Part shown: positions 8,859-19,441 of the stretch, in pieces | How the letters are laid out: every line of letters starts with the position of its first letter | Numbering within the stretch: position 1 is the first letter of the stretch | Assembly (NCBI RefSeq): GCF_023016045.1 | Contig: NZ_JALKAP010000001.1 | Coordinates: 62,001 to 126,000, forward strand | Source of the DNA: Marinobacter sp. S6332 | GTDB taxonomy: Bacteria > Pseudomonadota > Gammaproteobacteria > Pseudomonadales > Oleiphilaceae | Length of the DNA: 64,000 nucleotides | Direction: 5' to 3' | Notes under the pieces: generated by a model | What the model was told of the DNA's origin: nothing | Databases searched by the model: none | What the model saw: only the letters and a program-made list of their open reading frames with translations | Position numbers and translations under genes: made by a program

Positions 8859-9077
8859 TTAAGCAATCCGGGAGAACAGATCATTTTCCGCTGTAGCTGC
8901 TTCTTCCCGGAGAATTTCACCGGCGTCATCCCAACCTGCCTCCCAGGCAGCAACAACAACTTCACCACGATAGGGACAACGGCTTTTATCCATGCCCATG
9001 GAAGCAGCCAAGTGGCCTTGACGATAGGCTTTGTTCAAGGCCTCGATGCCCAAGCCGAGTTTCATATCCTTTACCAT
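8859..9077 (-). CDS. rmf: Ribosome modulation factor-like protein
   Basis: RMF dimerises 70S ribosomes into inactive 100S particles in stationary phase. The 72-residue product carries the RMF pattern AYRQGHLAASMGMDKSRCPY then WEAGWDDA, but has longer acidic N- and C-terminal tails than the 55-residue E. coli protein. The ATG at 9077 follows a strong AGGGAGAAG ribosome site with four bases between. The acidic tail is unusual for a ribosome-binding protein, so it may be an RMF paralogue of different function. Confidence 0.75.
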   Translation of the reverse strand: MVKDMKLGLGIEALNKAYRQGHLAASMGMDKSRCPYRGEVVVAAWEAGWDDAGEILREEAATAENDLFSRIA

Positions 9078-9223
9078 ATCGCTTCTCCCTTAAACTGATG
9101 CTACTGAACTTAGCACCAGCGTCAGAAAGTGACAAATTTTTGTTCTGCTTCTGTGAAGCATGTCCGTCAATGATGAGAACCACCTGAAACCACCTAACAT
9201 AACGACACTTTCTGCGCCCCGTT

Positions 9224-10777
9224 TCAGGAGCGCAGGTATTGTTCAAGAAAGTCACTGAACGTCAGAGTGTCCGATGCCTCAATTCGTTTCTGTTCGGCTA
9301 TCGAGTCCTTACTTGCCGCAACAAAGGCCGCCTCTACACTGGCATCCATACCTTCTTTACGAAGCATGCTCTGATGTTTTAGCGCCATATCCATGGTCCA
9401 GTCCTTGTGGCCAAGCCCGGAAGCCCGCATAGCATCAATAACCCGGGCAGACGGCACTTGGTTATCGCCGGACAGAACACCCCGCTGAGCTGAAAGAGCC
9501 TGACGATACACGTCACCGCCATTCCAGCCGTCCAGCAGGTCTGCCAGCGGCTCTAGGCGGTCAAGTATTTCCGTAGCCGCTTCCCCAATGGGCGTACGCT
9601 CGCCAGCCCTGCAAAGGGTCAGCTCATGATTACGCCCTTTGGACACAACATCTTTGTAGTTGTCATCCAACAAACTGCACTCTGCGTCGTCGATTCGAGG
9701 CGATTCTGAGAGCAAACAATCCAATAGGAAGAGGTCCAGAAAATCGACCTGAGCTTCATTAACCCCTACCGGCGAAAAGGGGTCGAGATCCAAACAACGC
9801 ACTTCAATATATTCCACACCGCGAGATTCAAGAGCATGAATCGGCTTTTCTCCGCTTTGAGCCGTGCGCTTAGGCCGAACGGCACTGTAGTACTCATTTT
9901 CAATCTGCAGCACGCTGGTGTTGATTTGGATAAACTGGCCGTCACGCTGGGTACCTAAAGCTTCATAGGCTGGCCAATTGGTATGAATGGCTCTATCCAG
10001 AGTTTGGGTATAGGTACTGAGCTTGTTAAAGCAGATATTCAACGACGACTGGGCATTGTTGTGATAACCCAAGTCACCCATGCGCAGTGAGGTTGCATAG
10101 TCGCCAAACCAGCTACGCTCGTCAAACCGGTTAAGGTCATGACGCACACCGTCAACAAAGCTTGCGTCCAAAGCTGGCGAGGCGCCGAAGAGCAACATCA
10201 GCAACCAGCTTCTGCGACGGAAATTTCGAATTAGCCAGAAATATTGCTCAGACTTGAAGTCTTTCATGCTTTGCTGCTCGCCCAGCGCGTTCTGCCAGAT
10301 ACCCCAGAAGCTGTCCGGCAGCGAGAGGTTGTAATGGGTACCGGCGATACTTTGCATCATGCGCCCGTACCTCACCGCCAGCCCCTGCCGGTATACGTGC
10401 TTTAGCCGACCGGTGTTGGAGGAGCCATACTCCGCGATGGGGATGCTGGCGTCGCCGTCCAGTTCGCAGGGCATGCTCGCAGGCCAGAAAACCTCATCAC
10501 CTAGATTCTGCTGCACAAAGCGATGGGTATTGCGCAAAGATTCCAGCATCTCGGATGTACTGCTGCATACCGGCGTAATCAGTTCGAGCAAAGCTTCTGA
10601 GTAATCAGTTGTGATAGACGGGTGCGTCAGCGCTGAGCCCAAAGCCTCCGGATGGGGCGTCTGAGCGATAAAACCATTGCGGTCAACGCGCAGACCTTCC
10701 TTCTCGACTCCTTTCAGAAACCCATTCCAGTCGCTCGCGGCGAATTGACGAAAAATAGAGTGCCGGGATTCGGCCAT
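9224..10777 (-). CDS. gshA: Glutamate-cysteine ligase
   Basis: First and rate-limiting step of glutathione synthesis: joins L-glutamate gamma-carboxyl to L-cysteine using ATP. The 517-residue product matches the gammaproteobacterial type throughout: KGVEKEGLRV at the N-terminus, TDYSEALLELITP, FWPASMPC, GTHYNLSLP, and a late ESRGVEYIEVR segment, which supply the ATP/Mg and substrate ligands. It is probably transcribed with the upstream tex gene (68 bp between them), although no shared promoter was identified. gshB is not in the window. Confidence 0.95.
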   Translation of the reverse strand: MAESRHSIFRQFAASDWNGFLKGVEKEGLRVDRNGFIAQTPHPEALGSALTHPSITTDYSEALLELITPVCSSTSEMLESLRNTHRFVQQNLGDEVFWPASMPCELDGDASIPIAEYGSSNTGRLKHVYRQGLAVRYGRMMQSIAGTHYNLSLPDSFWGIWQNALGEQQSMKDFKSEQYFWLIRNFRRRSWLLMLLFGASPALDASFVDGVRHDLNRFDERSWFGDYATSLRMGDLGYHNNAQSSLNICFNKLSTYTQTLDRAIHTNWPAYEALGTQRDGQFIQINTSVLQIENEYYSAVRPKRTAQSGEKPIHALESRGVEYIEVRCLDLDPFSPVGVNEAQVDFLDLFLLDCLLSESPRIDDAECSLLDDNYKDVVSKGRNHELTLCRAGERTPIGEAATEILDRLEPLADLLDGWNGGDVYRQALSAQRGVLSGDNQVPSARVIDAMRASGLGHKDWTMDMALKHQSMLRKEGMDASVEAAFVAASKDSIAEQKRIEASDTLTFSDFLEQYLRS

Positions 10778-10845
10778 GTTTGACTCCTGCTGCAGCCAGC
10801 GGTGCCTTATGGGCTTTGCTGGCTGATGGAAATAATTGAAACCGC

Positions 10846-13170
10846 TTAACGCTTGTCTTTACTCGCCGACGCAAACGCCTGCGCCAAAGCACCGGCCATA
10901 GCACCTTGGTCCGCACCTTTATTTTGACCCCGAGGCGCTGATTTAGCGGCGGGACGAGGTGCTGAAGTGCCTCTTTTCGACTCTGCTTTCTCACCGGGCT
11001 GATCATCCATCCGCATAGTCAGCGCAATTCGCTTGCGGGGGATGTCCACTTCCATCACTTTCACCTTAACAATATCCCCGGCCTTAACCACCTCCCGGGG
11101 ATCTTTTACAAAGGTATGGGAAAGTGCAGAGATATGCACCAGACCATCCTGATGGACCCCGATATCCACAAACGCGCCAAAATTTGTGACGTTGGTGACA
11201 GAGCCTTCCAAGATCATGCCGGGTTCCAGATCGCTCAGGGTTTCCACACCGTCTTCAAAACTAGCAAAGCGGAACTCGGGACGTGGATCCCGGCCCGGCT
11301 TTTCAAGCTCGGAGAGAATGTCGCGAATTGTCGGCAAGCCGAACTGGTCTGTTACGTAATCCTGAGGATTCAGACCACGCAGAAACGCTGCGTCTCCGAC
11401 AATCCCTTCAACCTTGCGGTTATTCTTCGCCGCAATGGCTTCAACAATACCGTAGGCCTCGGGATGCACCGATGAGCGGTCTAGCGCATTCTCGCCACTG
11501 GCAATACGCAGAAAGCCTGCGGCCTGCTCAAACGTCCGGTTACCCAGCCGAGCTACTTTCAACAACTGCTTACGGTTACGGAAGACGCCGTTTTGATTGC
11601 GGAACTCAATAATGTTTTGAGCGATGGTGTGATTGAGGCCTGACACCCTCGACAACAGAGGTGCGGACGCAGTGTTCAAATCAACACCGACACCGTTAAC
11701 GCAATCTTCAACCACCGCATCAAGGCTGCGGGAAAGCTGAACCTGAGACACATCGTGCTGGTATTGGCCAACACCGATGGATTTGGGCTCGATTTTCACC
11801 AGCTCGGCCAAGGGATCCTGTAATCGGCGGGCAATGGAGACGGCACCGCGAATGGTTACGTCCAGATCAGGCAATTCTTTGGAGGCAAACTCCGACGCGG
11901 AATAGATCGAGGCACCGGACTCGCTGACAACAATCCGCGCCAGCTTCAGTTCCGGGTAGCGTTTACTAAGATCCCCAACCAATTTTTCGGTCTCACGGGA
12001 GGCGGTGCCATTGCCGATGGCCACCAACTCAATGCTGTATTCGCGACACCAGGCAGCGAGTTTTTCGATAGAGCTATCCCACTGGTTTTTGGGCGCATGG
12101 GGGAAAATAGAACCATGCCCAACCACTTGGCCAGTGCCATCGATAACGGCAACTTTTACGCCTGTGCGCAGCCCGGGATCCAAGCCGAGGGTTGGGCGAG
12201 GCCCAGCAGGGGCCAGTAACAATAAATCTTTCAGGTTAGCGGCAAACACGTTGATCGCTTCGGTCTCTGCCGCCTCGCGCACCTGCGCCATAAGGTCTGT
12301 TTCTATCTGCGTAGACAGCTTTACCCGCCAAGTCCAGCGCACCACATCCGACAACCACTTATCGGCAGCGCGCCCGTTATCACGAATATTGTAGCGCGCA
12401 GCAATGCGTTGCTCGGCAGGGTGTGGCTGACGACGATCGTCGTCAGCGTCGCCCACTACAAGCGTATAGGAGAGAATACCTTCATTGCGCCCACGCAGTA
12501 TGGCCAGCGCCCGGTGCGAGGGCACCTTCTTCAGAGGCTCCACATGATCGAAATAATCCCGGAACTTGGCGCCTTCGTTTTCTTTACCTTCTATAACTGT
12601 GACTTTTAGCTGCCCCTGCTGCCAAATGAAATCACGCAGCTCACCCAGCAACTCGGCATCTTCCGCGAAACGCTCCATCAGGATATAACGGGCACCGTCG
12701 AGGGCGGCTTTGGTATCGGCAACGCCTGCGTCTGCGTTTATATAGACTTTCGCGGTCGCCTCCGGGTCCTGAGTCGGGTCGTTATACAAGCTATCGGCCA
12801 GAGGTTCCAAGCCCGCCTCTCGCGCAATTTGAGCCTTGGTGCGACGTTTGGGCTTGTAAGGTAAGTACAGATCTTCTAACCGGTTTTTGGTGTCCGCATC
12901 TTGAATGTTATTGCGCAGTTCGTCTGTCAGCTTGCCCTGCTCTTCAATGCTCTTGAGGATGGTGCCACGACGATCTTCCAGTTCCCGAAGGTAACGCAGG
13001 CGCTCTTCAAGCGTGCGCAGTTGGCTGTCATCCAAAGATCCGGTTACCTCTTTACGGTAACGGGCAATAAACGGAACCGTGGAGCCTTCGTCCAGCAGGG
13101 CGACGGTGGCATTAACCTGTTGTTCGCGTACACCGAGTTCGTCCGCAATGCGCCTGAAGATACTGTTCAT
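10846..13170 (-). CDS. tex: Tex RNA-binding transcription accessory protein
   Basis: Nucleic-acid-binding protein related to eukaryotic Spt6, implicated in transcription elongation and stress survival. Domains in order: N-terminal helical region ([14 protein letters not shown]), YqgF/RNase H-like domain ([17 protein letters not shown]), helix-hairpin-helix segments ([20 protein letters not shown]), and an S1 RNA-binding domain near the C-terminus ([26 protein letters not shown]), ending in a basic low-complexity tail. The ATG at 13170 gives 774 residues, the usual size, and follows AGAGG; a 26-residue upstream extension is unlike the family. Confidence 0.94.
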   Translation of the reverse strand: MNSIFRRIADELGVREQQVNATVALLDEGSTVPFIARYRKEVTGSLDDSQLRTLEERLRYLRELEDRRGTILKSIEEQGKLTDELRNNIQDADTKNRLEDLYLPYKPKRRTKAQIAREAGLEPLADSLYNDPTQDPEATAKVYINADAGVADTKAALDGARYILMERFAEDAELLGELRDFIWQQGQLKVTVIEGKENEGAKFRDYFDHVEPLKKVPSHRALAILRGRNEGILSYTLVVGDADDDRRQPHPAEQRIAARYNIRDNGRAADKWLSDVVRWTWRVKLSTQIETDLMAQVREAAETEAINVFAANLKDLLLLAPAGPRPTLGLDPGLRTGVKVAVIDGTGQVVGHGSIFPHAPKNQWDSSIEKLAAWCREYSIELVAIGNGTASRETEKLVGDLSKRYPELKLARIVVSESGASIYSASEFASKELPDLDVTIRGAVSIARRLQDPLAELVKIEPKSIGVGQYQHDVSQVQLSRSLDAVVEDCVNGVGVDLNTASAPLLSRVSGLNHTIAQNIIEFRNQNGVFRNRKQLLKVARLGNRTFEQAAGFLRIASGENALDRSSVHPEAYGIVEAIAAKNNRKVEGIVGDAAFLRGLNPQDYVTDQFGLPTIRDILSELEKPGRDPRPEFRFASFEDGVETLSDLEPGMILEGSVTNVTNFGAFVDIGVHQDGLVHISALSHTFVKDPREVVKAGDIVKVKVMEVDIPRKRIALTMRMDDQPGEKAESKRGTSAPRPAAKSAPRGQNKGADQGAMAGALAQAFASASKDKR

Positions 13171-13219
13171 GCAACCTCTGTCTGATACGTTTCTGGTAAA
13201 GCAGCAAAGGTACAGCGGC

Positions 13220-14956
13220 TTACTGTTGCAGGCAAGCGGACTGGCCACGCTTGTTCAGGAATTGCACAAGGTCAGGCCAAGGCATGGGGCGGGCATAAAA
13301 GAAACCTTGGATTTCATCACAGTGTTGCTGTCGCAGAAATTCCAGCTGGCTTTCAGTCTCGACGCCTTCGGCTACCACACTGATTTCAAGGCTATGAGCC
13401 AGGCTGATAATCGCGCGGATAATGTGCTCTGCATCTGCAGACTGACCCAGCGCCTGCACGAATGACTTATCGATTTTCACCAGCGAAATCGGTAAATGCT
13501 GAAGGTTGCTGAGGGAGGAAAAGCCTGTGCCAAAATCATCTAGCGCAAAGCTGATACCAAGCTGGTTAAGCTCTCGCAGGCAGCGCTGGGCGTATTCAGG
13601 ATCATGCATCATGGCGCTTTCCGTTAGCTCCAACTCTAACAGGCTGGTATCAACATTGGCGTTGAAGATAATGCGGAATATGGTCTCAGTCATCTTGCGA
13701 TCATAAAACTGGCGAAACGAAAGGTTGACCGCAAACACCAGCTCCGGAAACCCAATCTCAGCGGACTCCTTTAGCCGCTTACAAGCCTGTTCCAACACCC
13801 AGTAGCCGATAGGAACGATCAAACCACTGCGCTCAGCAACCGGGATAAACTCGTCTGGCCCAACAAGGCCCCGCTCCGGGTGATTCCAACGCAACAAGCA
13901 TTCAACGCCACGCACGTCATTGCTATCGAGATCAATTCTTGGCTGGTAATAGAGTTCTAGTTCATTGCCGCGAAGGGCGTTGCGGAGATCCGCTTCCAGC
14001 CTGAGCTGATAGCCTGCAGATATATGAAGTTGCCGATCGTAAAATCGGTAACTGGTGCCCGGGTCCCTCTTTGCCTCAAACATTGCTCGGTTTGCGCGGC
14101 GCATAAGATTTTCAGGGCTATTTCCTGCTTCAGGGTAGGTGGCAACACCCAGACTGGCACTGACAACTACGCTTTGGCCATCAATTGCTATCGGCTCGTC
14201 TAGCGCATTAACAATCTTGCGTATAACTTGGGTGATATCCAGAGAGTCTTCTATCTTTTCTACGATTATGGCGAGCTCGTCACCACCTATTCGCATTAGA
14301 GAATCCACGCGGCGCAGCCCCTGACGCACCTGAGCGGCCACTTTTATCATCAGTTGGTCGCTTTTTTGGTAGCCAAAAGACTCGTTGATACTGCGAAAAT
14401 CGTCAATATTGAGATGCAAAAGCGCCAGCCGATGGTTGCCCCGCTTTGCTCGATGCAAGGCTTGCTGCAACCTATCAAAAAATAGATCCCGGTTAATAAA
14501 GCCGCTGGCGACGCCACGGCCTAACTGGGTATGGGTTGAATTTGCCAACTGCTCGCGATACCACAGGCACTTTACTGCCCGACGAAAGTTCCAGTGATCA
14601 AGTTCCTGACGACTCAAGTAATCCGCTGCGCCACCGGTTAGCAAATCACTCGCTCGCTCATCTGGCGTTTCGGCACTTAGTGCCAAAATCGGACAATCGC
14701 CAGTGGCAACGGCCAAATACTGCAAAAAAGCGGTTTCTGAGCCGCCATGAACTACACAGTTCCACACCACAATGTCGAATTTCGCATTGTGGATAAGATC
14801 GTCACAATCCAAAAGATCTGGACACCAGGTTGAATCCGCAGTGATCTCCGTATCCTTCGCTAGTAACGCATTGACCCAGAGAAAATCAGTGTAATCTGGC
14901 GTCAGGACCAACAGGCGAAGCTGGTCGTGTTCGGGGGTTTCCTGTGGCAGGGTCAT
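13220..14956 (-). CDS. Receiver-like, GGDEF and EAL domain protein (c-di-GMP turnover)
   Basis: Likely cyclic-di-GMP signalling enzyme of 578 residues. The N-terminal 130 residues have a receiver-like fold without a recognisable phospho-acceptor aspartate (VVWNCVV at that position). The GGDEF domain has [10 protein letters not shown] (224-228), with Leu in place of the final Phe. The EAL domain has ECL (352-354) for EAL, but keeps ELTE, DDFGTG (473-478), Lys494, Glu530 of AEGVE and the [10 protein letters not shown] end, so phosphodiesterase activity is more plausible than cyclase activity. It is upstream of tex on the same strand with a 49-bp gap. Confidence 0.87.
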   Translation of the reverse strand: MTLPQETPEHDQLRLLVLTPDYTDFLWVNALLAKDTEITADSTWCPDLLDCDDLIHNAKFDIVVWNCVVHGGSETAFLQYLAVATGDCPILALSAETPDERASDLLTGGAADYLSRQELDHWNFRRAVKCLWYREQLANSTHTQLGRGVASGFINRDLFFDRLQQALHRAKRGNHRLALLHLNIDDFRSINESFGYQKSDQLMIKVAAQVRQGLRRVDSLMRIGGDELAIIVEKIEDSLDITQVIRKIVNALDEPIAIDGQSVVVSASLGVATYPEAGNSPENLMRRANRAMFEAKRDPGTSYRFYDRQLHISAGYQLRLEADLRNALRGNELELYYQPRIDLDSNDVRGVECLLRWNHPERGLVGPDEFIPVAERSGLIVPIGYWVLEQACKRLKESAEIGFPELVFAVNLSFRQFYDRKMTETIFRIIFNANVDTSLLELELTESAMMHDPEYAQRCLRELNQLGISFALDDFGTGFSSLSNLQHLPISLVKIDKSFVQALGQSADAEHIIRAIISLAHSLEISVVAEGVETESQLEFLRQQHCDEIQGFFYARPMPWPDLVQFLNKRGQSACLQQ

Positions 14957-15102
14957 TGAGCAAAGTCCATGTGTGCGTGAGCAACAAACCTCTTCAATTA
15001 AAAGGATAGCTGATAGATCGACAAGGTACAGTAAGTCTGGCTGGTGTAGACTAATACCTTAGTGAGAGAACCTCCGTATCAAATCATTCTGGCATTGTAT
15101 TC

Positions 15103-17121
15103 GTGAATAAACTCAATCCGCGACAAAATGAAGCTGTCCGCTACACGGACGGCCCTTTGCTCGTGCTGGCCGGTGCCGGCAGCGGCAAGACCAGCGTAAT
15201 CACCCGAAAAATCGCCTATCTGATTGAACATCTTGGTATTCCCGGTCGCCACATTGCTGCGGTTACCTTCACCAACAAAGCTGCCAGAGAGATGAAAGAG
15301 CGGGTGGGCAAGATTGTGGACCGCAAGCTAACGCGGGGGTTGATTGTTTCTACCTTCCACAACCTTGGGCTGAACATAATTCGCGAAGAACACATGCATC
15401 TAGGTTATCACCCCGGCTTCTCCATTTTTGATGCGGAAGACGCCAAAGCTCTTTTAAGAGACTTGATGTTGCGGGAGGCCAGTGCCGACGCAGGCGATGA
15501 ATTGAACGATGTACAGGTGACCATCTCGTCGTGGAAAAATGCCATGCGGGGACCAGCGGAAGCCTACAGCAAAGCCGCCGATGAGCGGGAGCAACGTATT
15601 GCCATCGTATACAAGCACTACAGCGAATACCTGAAAGCCTACAATGCCGTCGATTTTGACGACCTAATTCTGCTTCCAGTGCAACTGTTTCGGAATAACC
15701 CGGAGGCGCTGGCAAAGTGGCGCAGAAAAATCCGCTACATGCTTGTGGACGAGTATCAAGACACCAACATTTGCCAATATGAATTGGTGCGAATGCTGGT
15801 TGCCGAGCGCGCTGCGTTTACCGTGGTTGGCGATGACGACCAGTCGATATATGCCTGGCGCGGGGCACGGCCGGAAAATCTTGCCCAGCTAAAAGAAGAC
15901 TTCCCAAGCCTGAAGATTGTAAAGCTTGAGCAGAATTATCGCTCCACATCACGCATTCTGAGGGCCGCTAACACGGTTATAGCCAACAACCCTCATGTGT
16001 TCGAAAAATCTCTGTGGAGTGACCACACCATTGGCGACGAAATCCGTATTGTGCGCTGCCGTAACGAAGACGCCGAAACCGAACGTGTGGCCACAGAAAT
16101 TCTTGACCAAAAGCTGAAAAAGGGCCTGGCATTCAGGGATTTCGCTGTACTTTACCGGGGCAACCATCAGGCTCGCCTGCTGGAAATGAAGTTGCAGGCC
16201 TACCAGATTCCCTATCGTATTTCGGGCGGTCAGTCGTTTTTCTCGAAAAACGAGATCAAAGACGCCATGTCCTATCTGCGCCTGTTGATTAACCCGGATG
16301 ATGATGCTGCTTTCCTGCGTGTGGTGAACGTGCCTCGGCGGGAAATTGGCCCGCGCACCCTTGAGCAGCTCAGCCACTATGCCCGAGCGCGTAACGTTAG
16401 CCTGTTTAAATCGCTGGGTGATATGGGGGCGGAGTCCCACGTAACTGAAAAGGGACTAGACCGGCTGCGACGCTTTGCCCACTGGGTGGACACTACATGC
16501 GAGCGCCTGCACAGCGAGAACCCTGTGCCCGTTATAAAACAACTGTTCACCGACCTTGAGTACGAGGAATGGTTGCATCAGCACTCCGGCACCCCGAAGC
16601 AGGCCGAGCGGCGCATGGAGAATATCTGGTACTTGGTGGATTCCATTCAACGCATGCTGGACGATGGCAAAGGTACTGCGGATGAGCTGGGCATAGAAGA
16701 TGCGATTACCAAACTGATTCTACGCGACATGATGGAGCAGCGGGAAGAAGAGGATGACAGCGACAAAGTGCAACTACTGACGCTACACGCATCCAAGGGT
16801 TTGGAGTTCCCTCATGTATTTATTCTTGGGCTTGAAGAAGAAATTCTGCCCCACCGATCCAGTATTGAAGAAGGTAACATTGAGGAAGAACGACGGCTGA
16901 TGTATGTGGGAATTACCCGCGCAAAAGAAACGCTAACCCTAACCTATGCCGCCCAACGCAGGCAGTATGGAGAAAAGATCGAGACCATCCCTAGCCGATT
17001 TCTCGATGAGTTGCCGCAAGACGATGTACGCTGGGAAGGCACCGGAGATTTAGATGTTGAGGCCAACCAGAAAAAAGGCAAGGCGACATTGAGTGCCCTG
17101 CTTGGCGATTTGGGGCTATAA
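15103..17121 (+). CDS. rep: ATP-dependent DNA helicase Rep
   Basis: Superfamily 1A 3'-to-5' helicase that helps replication forks past protein blocks. The 672-residue product has Walker A AGAGSGKT at 23-30, motif Ia TFTNKAAREMKERV, Walker B MLVDEYQDTN, motif III GDDDQSIYAWRGA, motif IV LEQNYRST, motif V LLTLHASKGLEFPHVF and motif VI RRLMYVGITRAKE. The QNEA Q-motif opens the protein. The start is a GTG at 15103. It is followed by a bidirectional terminator shared with cytochrome c5. Confidence 0.96.
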   Translation: MNKLNPRQNEAVRYTDGPLLVLAGAGSGKTSVITRKIAYLIEHLGIPGRHIAAVTFTNKAAREMKERVGKIVDRKLTRGLIVSTFHNLGLNIIREEHMHLGYHPGFSIFDAEDAKALLRDLMLREASADAGDELNDVQVTISSWKNAMRGPAEAYSKAADEREQRIAIVYKHYSEYLKAYNAVDFDDLILLPVQLFRNNPEALAKWRRKIRYMLVDEYQDTNICQYELVRMLVAERAAFTVVGDDDQSIYAWRGARPENLAQLKEDFPSLKIVKLEQNYRSTSRILRAANTVIANNPHVFEKSLWSDHTIGDEIRIVRCRNEDAETERVATEILDQKLKKGLAFRDFAVLYRGNHQARLLEMKLQAYQIPYRISGGQSFFSKNEIKDAMSYLRLLINPDDDAAFLRVVNVPRREIGPRTLEQLSHYARARNVSLFKSLGDMGAESHVTEKGLDRLRRFAHWVDTTCERLHSENPVPVIKQLFTDLEYEEWLHQHSGTPKQAERRMENIWYLVDSIQRMLDDGKGTADELGIEDAITKLILRDMMEQREEEDDSDKVQLLTLHASKGLEFPHVFILGLEEEILPHRSSIEEGNIEEERRLMYVGITRAKETLTLTYAAQRRQYGEKIETIPSRFLDELPQDDVRWEGTGDLDVEANQKKGKATLSALLGDLGL

Positions 17122-17127
17122 AAACGC

Positions 17128-17164
17128 AAAAACCCCGCACTGTATGCTACATAGGCGGGGTTTT
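17128..17164. terminator. Bidirectional terminator between rep and cytochrome c5
   Basis: AAAACCCCGC (about 17129-17138) pairs with GCGGGGTTTT (17155-17164), with A and T tracts at the two ends. Confidence 0.88.
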
Positions 17165-17183
17165 AACGATGGGAGCTCCGGGA

Positions 17184-17603
17184 TTACTGGCTCTCTGCCA
17201 CCATGTGCTCTACCGCAGCTGTAATTTCCTCATCCGGGCAACTTGCACAGCCGCCTTTGGCCGGCATGGCGTTGAAGCCGTTGAGAGAATGGCTGAACAG
17301 AGTCTCCATACCTTGGTCGATTCGCGGCGCCCATGCTGCGGAGTCACCGATTACCGGTGCACCTGCAGCGCCGGTGGTGTGGCACGCCATGCATACGGCA
17401 TCGTACACTTCGCTACCTGAACGGGGGCCAGAGCTGGCAGTTTCAGTGGCAGCAGCGGCTTCACCGCATTCCTCACCCTGCAGGCAAACTTCGCCAATCG
17501 GCTGGATCCGCGCACGAATTTCGTCGTCAACATTTGCCATGACGGCACCGGCAGTAATGCCGAAACCGAGCAATACAACAGCCAGGACTCTCTTCATCTT
17601 CAC
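17184..17603 (-). CDS. Cytochrome c5 family protein
   Basis: Small periplasmic monohaem cytochrome for electron transfer. The N-terminal signal (RVLAVVLLGFGITAGAVMA) is followed by a spacer with two cysteines (CLQGEEC) and then a class I cytochrome domain with CMACH as the haem-binding motif. The axial methionine is in MPAKGG, and GGCASCPDEE supplies the disulfide typical of c5. The frame opens with GTG at 17603, six bases after GAGG; an ATG two codons later is equally possible. It converges on rep. Confidence 0.9.
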   Translation of the reverse strand: MKMKRVLAVVLLGFGITAGAVMANVDDEIRARIQPIGEVCLQGEECGEAAAATETASSGPRSGSEVYDAVCMACHTTGAAGAPVIGDSAAWAPRIDQGMETLFSHSLNGFNAMPAKGGCASCPDEEITAAVEHMVAESQ

Positions 17604-17795
17604 AATGCACCTCGCATTTGAGCGTTATAATCTTTGGTTGCCGCATTATAGCGACTGAATCCCGGCAAAAAAACCGAATAGCAAAATCATAAATTGATTT
17701 CCACCATTTTTATTGCCATTTGGTATGCTTGGAGACTCTTTTACAACATCCGGTTACCATGTTGCAGCTTACCCCAGAACTTCAGGATTCAACCC

Positions 17796-18134
17796 ATGAA
17801 TAACTCGGAGAAACCCTCCCCAAAGCCCTTACGCAAAGCGCTATTGATTACAGAGTTTAGCTCGCTGGCTTTGCTGTTGGCATCTATGGGGTGGTTCTCA
17901 AGCCAAACAAACACCGGCCATACTATCAACCCGGCGTGGCTGCTGATACCTGCCTTTGCAAGCCTCGGGGTTTTTATCAGTTTTATTGGCCTTATGTACT
18001 TACGCTGGGTTGTGGCGGCAAGCGCAGCCAACCAACTTCGGCATAAATTCGTTTTTTCACTGCTGGCACTTACCCTGATCAGCGTTTGGGTTTACGGCAT
18101 TGCCAGTACGTGGCTTAGCCTTAATGCGGCATAG
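17796..18134 (+). CDS. Small integral membrane protein of unknown function
   Basis: A 112-residue protein with a basic N-terminus (PKPLRKALLI) and three predicted membrane helices: LLITEFSSLALLLASMGWF, a central AWLLIPAFASLGVFISFIGLMYL, and FVFSLLALTLISVWVYGIA. The ATG at 17796 follows AGGA at a normal distance; the longer frame from 17694 has no ribosome site. It lies 13 bp before the phospholipase gene and is probably cotranscribed with it. No family was recognised. Confidence 0.65.
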   Translation: MNNSEKPSPKPLRKALLITEFSSLALLLASMGWFSSQTNTGHTINPAWLLIPAFASLGVFISFIGLMYLRWVVAASAANQLRHKFVFSLLALTLISVWVYGIASTWLSLNAA

Positions 18135-18147
18135 AGAGATCCAAAGA

Positions 18148-19272
18148 ATGCAAAAACGCCCCTGCGCGTGGCTTTCAACGGCAGCTACGCTTGCTTTGCT
18201 ATGGCCAGCACTAACTCTCGCCAAGGAGGGTGGATCACCCGATGACATTCAGGCCTCCTCCCCGGAAGACTGCGCGTTAATACGTGAAGGTGTGCAACGG
18301 CTTGCTTGCTATGACTCATTCAACAACCCGAAAATAGCAAGAGAAAACGCATCCAAGCAGGATGTTGAGGCAGCGGAGCAAAACGCTGAAACCTTGGCTC
18401 CCTCGAGTGAGCAACAAAATCGTGCCGCTGAAGCGCTGGACAGAGATGACCCTGACGCAGGCGTGATGACGAATATGGTGGAGCGTAGCGTAAAGGCAGA
18501 AAAAGCGCTGTTTTCTTTTTCGGGCAGTTTTATCAGCCATCGCCCTTCCTACATCTTGCCCGTCACCCGAATGGACGATAAGAATCAACAACCATCAAGC
18601 CCCAGACTGGGGACTACAGGCTACGACTATGAGGTCGAAAACGAGGAGGCCAAGTATCAAATTAGCTTTAAAGTTCCGCTGCTGACTGGGTGGCTGGAGG
18701 ACGATACGACTCTGTGGTTTGGGTATACCCAGCGTTCGTTTTGGCAGGTTTTCAATCAGGATGATTCAGCACCTTTTCGTGAGACGAACTATGAGCCGGA
18801 GATTTTTTTGCGCCATTTGGCCAATTGGGATTTAGGTTTTGTAACGTTCAATGGTATGTCGGTTGGCATCAATCACCAATCGAACGGTCAGTCGGAGCCT
18901 CGTTCAAGGAGTTGGAACCGCATTATGGCGGGCGCTGCTTTTACTCGCGGGCGCTGGCTGTTCAGTTTGCAGCCTTGGTATCGGATTCCGGAGGACAAGG
19001 AAAATGATAATGAAGATATTCATCGTTACCTTGGATATGCCGATTACAATGTTGTTTATAAGCTGGCGGAGGATCGGACTTTTTCGCTTAGGCTAATGAA
19101 TAACTTGCACTCGGATAATCGCACATCGCTGGAGTTTGGCTATAGTTTTCCGTTGGGGGGTACGATTAAGGGATTTTTCCAGTACTACAATGGGTATGGG
19201 GAGAGTTTGATTGATTACAATCATCGGATTGAGCGATTCGGGATTGGGATTATGTTGAACGATTGGCTCTGA
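18148..19272 (+). CDS. pldA: Outer-membrane phospholipase A (PldA family)
   Basis: Twelve-stranded outer-membrane lipase that removes phospholipids misplaced in the outer leaflet, active as a calcium-bound dimer. The C-terminal two thirds is the PLA1 barrel; the catalytic His-x-Ser is in INHQSNGQS and the Asn is supplied by SWNRIMAG, as in OmpLA. The start at 18148 gives a signal peptide (TAATLALLWPALTLA). A roughly 100-residue polar N-terminal extension with paired cysteines (DCALIREGVQRLACYDS) precedes the barrel, which is longer than E. coli PldA (374 residues here). Confidence 0.88.
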   Translation: MQKRPCAWLSTAATLALLWPALTLAKEGGSPDDIQASSPEDCALIREGVQRLACYDSFNNPKIARENASKQDVEAAEQNAETLAPSSEQQNRAAEALDRDDPDAGVMTNMVERSVKAEKALFSFSGSFISHRPSYILPVTRMDDKNQQPSSPRLGTTGYDYEVENEEAKYQISFKVPLLTGWLEDDTTLWFGYTQRSFWQVFNQDDSAPFRETNYEPEIFLRHLANWDLGFVTFNGMSVGINHQSNGQSEPRSRSWNRIMAGAAFTRGRWLFSLQPWYRIPEDKENDNEDIHRYLGYADYNVVYKLAEDRTFSLRLMNNLHSDNRTSLEFGYSFPLGGTIKGFFQYYNGYGESLIDYNHRIERFGIGIMLNDWL

Positions 19273-19294
19273 GCTTTCTTTAGCTTCGGAGTTT

Positions 19295-19405
19295 GCCGGG
19301 ATGCCGGTATAAGTTGCGAAAACACGCTGTGAATACTTCCATGTACGCTTGGCTCCGCCATCCATGGCTCCGCACAGTTTTCGCAACTTATACCGGCACC
19401 CCGGC
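19295..19405. repeat. Inverted-repeat element with conserved 53-bp core, copy 2
   Basis: A 29-bp inverted repeat (19295-19323 with 19377-19405) with a single A/G difference, which a G-U pair would tolerate, encloses a 53-base core (19324-19376). The core matches that of the copy at 342-454 at 50 of 53 positions. The arms share no sequence with those of the other copy. It again occupies the gap between two convergent genes, pldA and the phosphomannomutase gene. Confidence 0.85.
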
Positions 19406-19441
19406 CCCTGCTCTGGAATAGCCTTCCACTACCCTTCGCTT

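Noticed and set aside
10359..10604. Frames antisense to gshA, tex and the ABC transporter genes
   Set aside because: They mirror strongly conserved genes and show no independent start signals or protein-like patterns.
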